Shown piece by piece: positions 44,051-64,000 of a stretch of DNA of 64,000 nt (the stretch's first letter is position 1; every line of letters begins with the position of its first letter). The notes under the pieces were generated by a model that worked only from the letters and a program-made list of their open reading frames with translations, was not told where the DNA came from and did not search any database. Made by a program: the position numbers and the translations under genes. Source of the stretch: Erpobdella octoculata (lineage: Eukaryota; Annelida; Clitellata; Hirudinida; Erpobdellidae); contig OZ022244.1 of assembly GCA_963978895.1 (NCBI GenBank), forward strand, positions 22,041,492-22,105,491. Direction: 5' to 3'.

Positions 44051-47000
44051 ATGGCTGGGACGTGTGGAGCGACGTTAGCCAAGATTGTTCTTATAATATT
44101 CAACATCATCTTCTTTGTAAGTTATTTTCAGTTTTATTGAAAGATTTAAAAAAGAATTAATTTTGAGTTCTAATTTAAAAAAAATCGTTTAATGGCAGCG
44201 AAATAATCATGATAGACTTTTATTTTGCCCCAGAGATGAGACCGCATGGGTTCGTCACTGATCACCGTGCCACAAAGCAGCGCAACATAATCCTGCCGAT
44301 TAAGTCCCGATCGAAAAAGTCCCGCTATCTAAAATATCAAAGTTTGACACAGTTAAACGTGGCTCTAGTTTTTACACTTCTAAGCTGCAAATCACTTATC
44401 TGACTTTACTCACTTGTGGGCCCATTTCTTACAACAACCAGATTCAGCCGTTTATAGGTGCCTAATCACACTCCTTGCAGACGCCGGTGACGCCGGTAGG
44501 ATCACTAGGATCCAAACCACTGATTTTCAGCGCCCATCCGCGTATTTACAAACAAGCGACACGTACAATGCTGTGCGTATTTATATTACGGTGGGGCGTA
44601 GTTCAGTCGCTGGGGCTGGCTGGACAATTCAGGCTTGGTGCTTAGTTAAGAATATAAACGAAACATATTTGTTACTTAATCGATTATCAAGCCTGTTGTC
44701 TTGATATTAACACACCAATAAAAAGTTACATGCAATTCGTATCAAACTTTTTAATTTTGTAGACGTTTTGGATTTTTCTTTTGGAAAGTTGACTTACTTT
44801 TTTAGTTTTCTTACGTTTATAAACTTGTTATCTATAAGATAATGTTTAAAAACAAATTGAAATTGTATTTCCACGACCTCAAAATACCATAAATAAACTA
44901 AGTATAGTTATACTAAGAAATTGAAAAGTTTAATCATTCATTGATGTGTGCTTGTGTAATGTCACGAAAACACTCAAATTTCATCTTTTAGTTATAAAAA
45001 ATGAAAAAATTGCTTTTATCTAAGCTTAGTTAATTTTCTAAATACTTTGTTGCGATGCAATTGAATTAATGTGTTAGTTTGATGACGAATTCTCGTTTAA
45101 GAAATAAAAAAACTTTATTAATTTGACTATCGATTGAACAACAAGTTTATTTTCATTATATTTTTAAATAAGCAGAAAACTTGACTTGTCGCGTGTTTGT
45201 AAATCCTCCGCCCACCCTAATGGGACTCAAATTTTTCCAGGACATAAATTGCTAGACCGATCGGTGTTTCATTGACACGACCAAGTTATCGCATACAATC
45301 ATGCCAGTTATCAATAGAATTAACCATACAAAATAAATATCAGCAAAAATTTAATATTATAAGCAACTGATTTTAAATAGAAAAATTAAATAAGAAGTTT
45401 AGCAATAAGAAAAATAGAAAAATTAAATAAGAAGTTCAGCAATAAGAAAAATAGAAAAATTAAATAAGAAGTTTAGCAATTATATTTTATTTACTCTGTG
45501 GATGTTTCAAAAACGGAAGTTAGTTTTTTTCCACTTCCGGCAAATGTGCTTATAAAATGTAGAAAATTTAATTATATTTTTTATTTACGCTGTTTTAAAA
45601 AAATGTATGGAAATGCGTGACATTTTGTTTGTTTGTTTTGCGCAGTGTGCTGGAATTGTCCTGATCGTGGTCAGTGCATGGATTCTTGGTGATAAAAATA
45701 ATGGAACATTTTCAACATTGAGAAACGTTTTTGGCTCAGAGTTCCTGAGAAATTCGGCCATTTTGTTGATCAGCATGGGAGTATTAATGATTTTCGTCAC
45801 TGTACTTGGATTCTTTGCCGCCATCAAAGAAAATGTCATAGCACTCTCCGTAGTAAGTTGGTTTAAAATGAGTGGAATCAAATTTTATACTTGTTCTTGA
45901 GTTCAAAGTATTGAACTTAAACTTATAAGAATGACATGCGATTGCTAGATTCTTTCATCTGTGATTATTTAACATTCAGTAAAATAAAGATAAATACATT
46001 GAAGCACCGTTTCTTAACCGAATAATACGCATCAGTGACAGAATCATTTCATGCTTATAATGGAATCACACAGTTTCACATGTCACCCGCACGTCTATCC
46101 GAAGTCTTAACCTTATCCCTCCCAGTTGAAAAACTGTTGCTCATTTGTCTGCTACAAGTGGATAAAATGATGAGCTGATCTGAGGTTTAAGAGTGAAATC
46201 CTTGCAATGCTGGATTGTCTCAACGGGATTTGAACCCCGACCGTCAAGTCGAAGACTCTATTGATGTACCATCGCGACTCATGTTGTGCGATGAGCAAAA
46301 TTTAGATTTTTAGAAAGTTTAAGTTTATAAAGAATTTAATTTCAAATTCTTCGCTTGTTTGTCAGTACATGGCCCTTCTGGTGATTATCTGCGGTGGATT
46401 AATTGCTGGAGGAGTTGTAGCAATTGTCTTCAAGGATAAGGTGAGTTTAAATTACCAGATAATATTTTTAGCGTTTATATTAAAGCATTATTTTAAAAAG
46501 CTGATTGCATTTTGGACACACAGGTCTTGGAGGGATTAGAGAACATGATCACCGAAACATTGCATGAAGTGTACGATACAACCAATAAATCGTACTACAC
46601 CGTTACAGGCGGTACGTGCTTCGCGGATAGTACAAATTCCATGGACAAAATCCAAAACATTGTTAGCCATTTTATAAAGTTTTTCATGCTTGAATTTGTT
46701 GGCACTAAAAAAAATTTTTTTTTTTAGTTTGGGTGTTGCGGAATTTACTCTTACGAAGATTATAAAGATTTTAACTTGGACTTGAACACTACCGTGAGAT
46801 ACAGAAAACATTTATTTTTTATGAACAAACTGATCAGCATTCGTACAAGTCTCGCGTAGATATAATAAGTGAACTAATTTCATACGTTTTGCAAGTTGTG
46901 AGAAAAAGATGAATTCTAATAATATTATTCAGTCGACCCTCAAACGTAGCACTCAGGAGTCAAACCCAACACCTACGGATGGTATTGCAGCTTTATTATT

Positions 47001-47712
47001 TAAGAATACGCCATTCAACTATTATATACCGGGCATTTTTGTTCAAAAGTCCTATGTTCAATTAAAGCTTCCGAATGTGTCTAGTAATAATAAAAACTTG
47101 TTTTCTATCAATATACATCTTGAAATTATAAATTCAATCAATTTGAACTTAAATGATGTAAGTCGTTTCCGTATAAATTCGATAAATTGAAATTTAATAA
47201 ACGTTCAACAACAGTGCAATCTGAACTACTCGTCCAGCGTGAGGAAATTCCCAGTAAGCTGCTGTGATCGTAGTGGTATCGGTACTTCACCTAACGCAAC
47301 ACAACAATTCATTGAAGCCAATCGCTGCTCGATGCCGCCCACAAAAGATGTTAGTCAATCAATTGAATAATCAAAGTATTTCTACATTAAATTTTTATAA
47401 AAAAAATTGTTCAATAATTAATTTAATTTTTTAAAAATCATGTTTGCTCCTTATTTGAATAGAGCGGCTGCGTCCAGGAGATAACCATCTTCATTGAGAA
47501 GTACTCGCCAGCACTTATCGGAATTGGTATCGGATTTGGATTTTTGCAAGTAAGGATATGATTTATTTTTATTCAGAACTTGTACGTTCAGTATTCACAT
47601 ACATGAGTTTTTTTTTTAGTTATAAAATACTAATACTACAATTATGCATGTATTTCAGCTGTTTGGAATCATCTTCGCAGTCTGTGTGTGCCAGAATCCC
47701 GATCTAGATTAG
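44051..47712 (+). CDS. Tetraspanin, 8 coding exons, 275 aa
   Basis: Tetraspanins organise membrane microdomains. Exons: 44,051–44,116; 45,646–45,852; 46,366–46,440; 46,524–46,661; 46,728–46,793; 47,215–47,349; 47,463–47,549; 47,659–47,712. Every intron is GT–AG and phase 0, and the sum is 275 codons ending in TAG. TM1 begins in MAGTCGATLAKIVLIIFNII and continues into exon 2. TM2 is AILLISMGVLMIFVTVLGFF, TM3 is YMALLVIICGGLIAGGVV and TM4 is LIGIGIGFGFLQLFGIIFAV. The large extracellular loop carries the diagnostic CCG motif (FGCCGIYSY), then a Cys pair (VSCCDRSG) and further Cys residues (NRC, SGC). The C-terminal tail is short (CQNPDLD). AATAAA at 47,772. It lies ~640 bp downstream of the proton channel, same strand. 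Close orthology cannot be assigned. Confidence 0.95.
44200..45640. other. Tetraspanin intron 1, no further gene seen
   Basis: Open frames at 44,209–44,403 and 44,414–44,704 lack domain signals. A ~36-bp AT-rich unit repeats three times at ~45,375–45,482 (AAATAGAAAAATTAAATAAG core). Confidence 0.6.
46050..46290 (-). mobile_element. tRNA-derived SINE, second copy
   Basis: Minus strand: B box GGTTCAAATCCC (plus 46,225–46,236) and a degenerate A box (plus ~46,269–46,281). Plus-strand words GGAATCACACAG, CACCCGCACGT, CCCAGTTG and GTGAAATCCTTGC match or nearly match the copy at 6,538–6,862. It lies in tetraspanin intron 2. Confidence 0.75.
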
Positions 47713-47779
47713 TTGAAGTAGAAAGAAATTTTGTTGTAAATTATTTTGTAGTATAATTATGTCAATCTGCAAATAAAAA

Positions 47780-48683
47780 AACCATTTATTATTGAATTAA
47801 TTGAAAACAGTGCTTTGATCAGTTCAATTGTGGTGCTTCGATTTCATGATTTCGTTTATTTATAAAACTATCCAACGGCACGGAACGTTCCCAACATTTG
47901 AAAAAAATAAATAAATTGAGGTACACAAACAACCCATTTATCGTTAACTGATTTGAAATAACACACGAAGCCAAATGAATAATTAATGAGCTATGCGAAA
48001 TAGCACATCCCTGAAGCTTTGGATTCCAAACGGAAGTAAATGATACAACATTCGAAGTAAGTCTTACAGAAAAATGTTTCAGAATCTCAACTTGTTAATC
48101 TCCTAACTCATTGTGAAGTATCAAGTAAATGATAATCTCAATTCATGTGTTAACTTTCATTGTACTGCATTTCATTCAAAGGTGGACATGGGTCTATTTT
48201 TGGCGACCCAACCCACCATTTACTCAACACAACCCCCCTAAAAGTTAAATTTTTTAACCCACCCTAGCCCAACCAACAGTTAAAATGTTTTTTTAATTAA
48301 TTTTTTGTTTACCCAACTCAACCCACGAATGTGTCAAATAATTGGATCCAACCCAATCCAAATCGACCCAACCATCTGATTTCACTTGCATGCATTGTAT
48401 ATATAGTCGGTACTTTTATGTTGTAGAAAACGTTTACTCTACTTTTGATACACACAGCAATTAAACCCCTAACTGAATCTATTTTCACGTCAGTAAAATT
48501 GAAAATAGCAGAGTTTGAACGATGAAACACACAAACGACCATCTTAAATTCAAAACCATCAAATTCATCAGATCGCAAACGCTACTCAATTTCGCACAAA
48601 CTCGCCATAACAACTTCACCTTCGCAACGGCTGATACTCGTACAACAACAAGCTCATGCTCACATGCTCACATGCCCACATCA
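47780..48683. other. Intergenic between convergent genes; ACCCAACCCACC-rich repeat
   Basis: Between the tetraspanin 3′ end and the minus-strand gene's stop. 48,185–48,372 is rich in CCCAACCCA motifs and looks like a short dispersed element, but I found no second copy. Confidence 0.5.
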
Positions 48684-61285
<12,602 letters not shown>

Positions 61286-61709
61286 CTTAAAAAATAATTC
61301 AAAAAATGAAAACATAAGTTACATAAAATGTTTCTCCCAATTCTTTAAAAAAACACCATAAAATGAAAAACGTGAGTTACATAAAAATTGTTTTAGTAAA
61401 AAAAATTCATGAGCATGAGCAAAAAAATGAAGAGAACTCATTAAGAGATATTGTTACGTGTTTCATCTACAAAATGTGATACAATCATTAGAACGAGACT
61501 TTCCTAATGATGCAACAATACTTCTTATAAAACATAAATTTCACCAAGAATCAACAATCTTTGTTCAGAAATAGGAATTTTTATATTTTTAATGTTTATT
61601 TCAAATTAAATTACAAAGAGAAAGATACAATTCCAGGGATAGCCAGACATGTTCTCGTATTGTTCTATCGCTATATTTTTATTAATGATTTATTTCTCGA
61701 TTACCCGCA
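61286..61709. other. Non-coding stretch upstream of SUEL exon
   Basis: AT-rich. No signal-peptide exon recognised here or further up to 64,000. Confidence 0.45.
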
Positions 61710-62998
61710 TGTCGACCTGACGGAATAAAAAAACTTATTTTAAAGAAAAAACACATATAAAGGCATCCTCTCATTATCTATCAATAAACTACAAAACCAT
61801 TCTGAAAATCCCCTATACAATTGGCAATCTCGTAACTTTGTTTCAGAAGTGGGATTTGAAAAAATGGTTTTTGAAAGCATTGGATGAGCTTTTGATGAGT
61901 GAACTGAGAGATGAACTGGAGAAATGAAACCTAATTGATATAGGTAAGAAAGACGAACTTAGAGAACGCCTCCTAGCAGCGTTAGTGAATGAAGACTATG
62001 GGCCTGAAGATGATGAGTATGAATTCGAAATCGACGAAGAAGCTCCGGAAAACCGGAAAAAGTTGAAAATGAAGTTGTTAGAGGAAAAAAGACCGCAAAC
62101 GAGTGAAGATATAGCAGCACAAGAGAAAACAAGAGAAGAGTTATTTGTTGGGGGTCAGGTCTGGCCCAAAAAAAGAGTAGTAGTAGCAGTGGCCGGTGCG
62201 CGTTGCTGTCAGAAAACAACAACAAAGAGGATGAAAATAAAAATGTTTTTTGTAGTGACTTGACTGAGTGTGGTCTGAATGGTGAAACTGTCGAGAGTTT
62301 GGTCGCAAAGAGGACTGAGGCAGTGGTGGACACTGTTCTGGATCAACGTGTTGCAGGCCGATGATGTCGATATGATGTTAGTTCTGTTGATGGGTTGTAG
62401 TTGTAGTATAGGCATTTTGCCTGAAGTGGGCTTGTTGGAAATGTTGAGAGGCTTTCACGAAGATTCAAAGGTCAGACGTATGATGACCTCAGAGAATTTT
62501 ATAGGGATGTTCGGGTGACAATGAGGTTTATGGGGGAGTTTGTGAACATCGCTTGCTGTGATTAACAATCAAGTGAGAAAAAAATAGAGAAGACAATTAA
62601 TTTAGTGTGGTTTTCCAGTTCATAACACGGAATTGGAAAATTACATAGACTCCAGAGGGACTTGAAAAAACTGATTCCGAATGTAGAAAGAATTAACTAT
62701 GTCTTTCGAAGACTGTGGTCAAAGCCGCGAGTGAAAATGAAGGCTCCCTGTATTCATCAGCCTGTCGAGTATTTCGGAGGTGACAAAGCTGTTCGGGATG
62801 AACAGGATTAACGAGGGAGTAGTGACATATTTTTATCAATGAATTATATGCCTAATACTCAATGGTCGACCTGACGGAATAAAAAAGTTATTTTAAACTA
62901 GAAAAAGACACATATATAGGTTTTGTTTCATTATTTTTCAATATATTACAAAACCATTCTAAAAACTCGGTATACGATTGGCAATATTGTAACATTAT
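61710..62998 (+). pseudogene. Short LTR-flanked gag-like remnant with a SAP-like motif
   Basis: Two direct repeats of ~135 bp start GTCGACCTGACGGAATAAAA (61,711 and 62,865) and share CAAAACCATTCT and TTGGCAAT, at roughly 85% similarity. Between them a broken frame reads LMSELRDELEK-stop-NLIDIGKKDELRERLLAAL (61,885–61,985), a SAP-motif pattern. It continues to DYGPEDDEYEFEIDEEAPEN and later GETVESLVAKRTEAVVDTVL in other frames. Retrotransposon gag proteins with an N-terminal SAP-like helix pair are known to me in invertebrates. Here gag is broken and pol absent, as in a TRIM-like element. Confidence 0.5.

Positions 62999-64000
<1,002 letters not shown>

Noticed and set aside
44209..44704. Two short frames in tetraspanin intron 1
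   Set aside because: No domain, splice or codon-use support; intron 1 is explained by direct joining of exons 1 and 2.
62209..62415. Minus-strand frames over 61,959–62,415
   Set aside because: Lie opposite the SAP/gag-like remnant and show no domain.

Overview
This window is animal (metazoan) nuclear DNA. It has intron-rich genes with GT–AG splicing, it is AT-rich, it is packed with tri-, tetra- and dinucleotide microsatellites, and it carries a mixed load of LTR, LINE, tRNA-derived SINE, hAT and Helitron elements. The Jockey/I-type LINE, Ty3/gypsy gag types, voltage-gated proton channel and SUEL-lectin gene suggest an invertebrate, probably a protostome. I cannot fix the phylum from sequence alone.

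Three host genes can be supported. (1) 22,859–43,416, plus strand: a voltage-gated proton channel (Hv/HVCN1 family) rebuilt from phase-compatible exons. It has a ~190-residue S1–S2 extracellular loop, Leu in place of the first S4 arginine, Leu at the S2 charge-transfer Phe position, and a long C-terminal tail. (2) 44,051–47,712, plus strand: a complete 8-exon tetraspanin of 275 residues. (3) 48,684–61,285, minus strand (5′ end not found): a type I membrane protein with SUEL lectin, CUB, sushi, transmembrane and ~260-residue cytoplasmic regions, each on its own exon.

The rest is mobile and repetitive. 1–3,058 is an LTR element inserted in a LINE (3,059–7,182); the LINE also carries a tRNA-SINE. 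The LTR element's single gag–protease ORF appears to contain a captured piece of host translation initiation factor eIF4B in place of most of pol. 7,266–11,260 holds copies of a short ACCCGGCGTTGC-type element whose ACAT tails run into a ~0.9 kb (CATA)n array, plus a degenerate RT fragment. 11,386–11,942 is a hAT MITE with a perfect 8-bp target duplication. 18,850–21,595 is an LTR element inserted into a (CAT)n array. Inside the proton-channel intron of ~13 kb lie a hAT remnant (27.0–27.9 kb) and a 1.65 kb (CTA)n array. Inside the lectin gene's introns lie a 0.53 kb (CA)n array, a broken gypsy element (51.0–53.0 kb), a Helitron helicase 3′ end (53.2–54.3 kb) and several minisatellites. 61,710–62,998 holds a short LTR-flanked gag-like remnant with a SAP-like motif.

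All four LTR-type elements have lost the central RT–RNase H–integrase block while gag-like sequence remains. The strongest leads are the eIF4B-like capture and the unusual proton channel. No bacterial-type system, CRISPR array or rRNA gene was seen.
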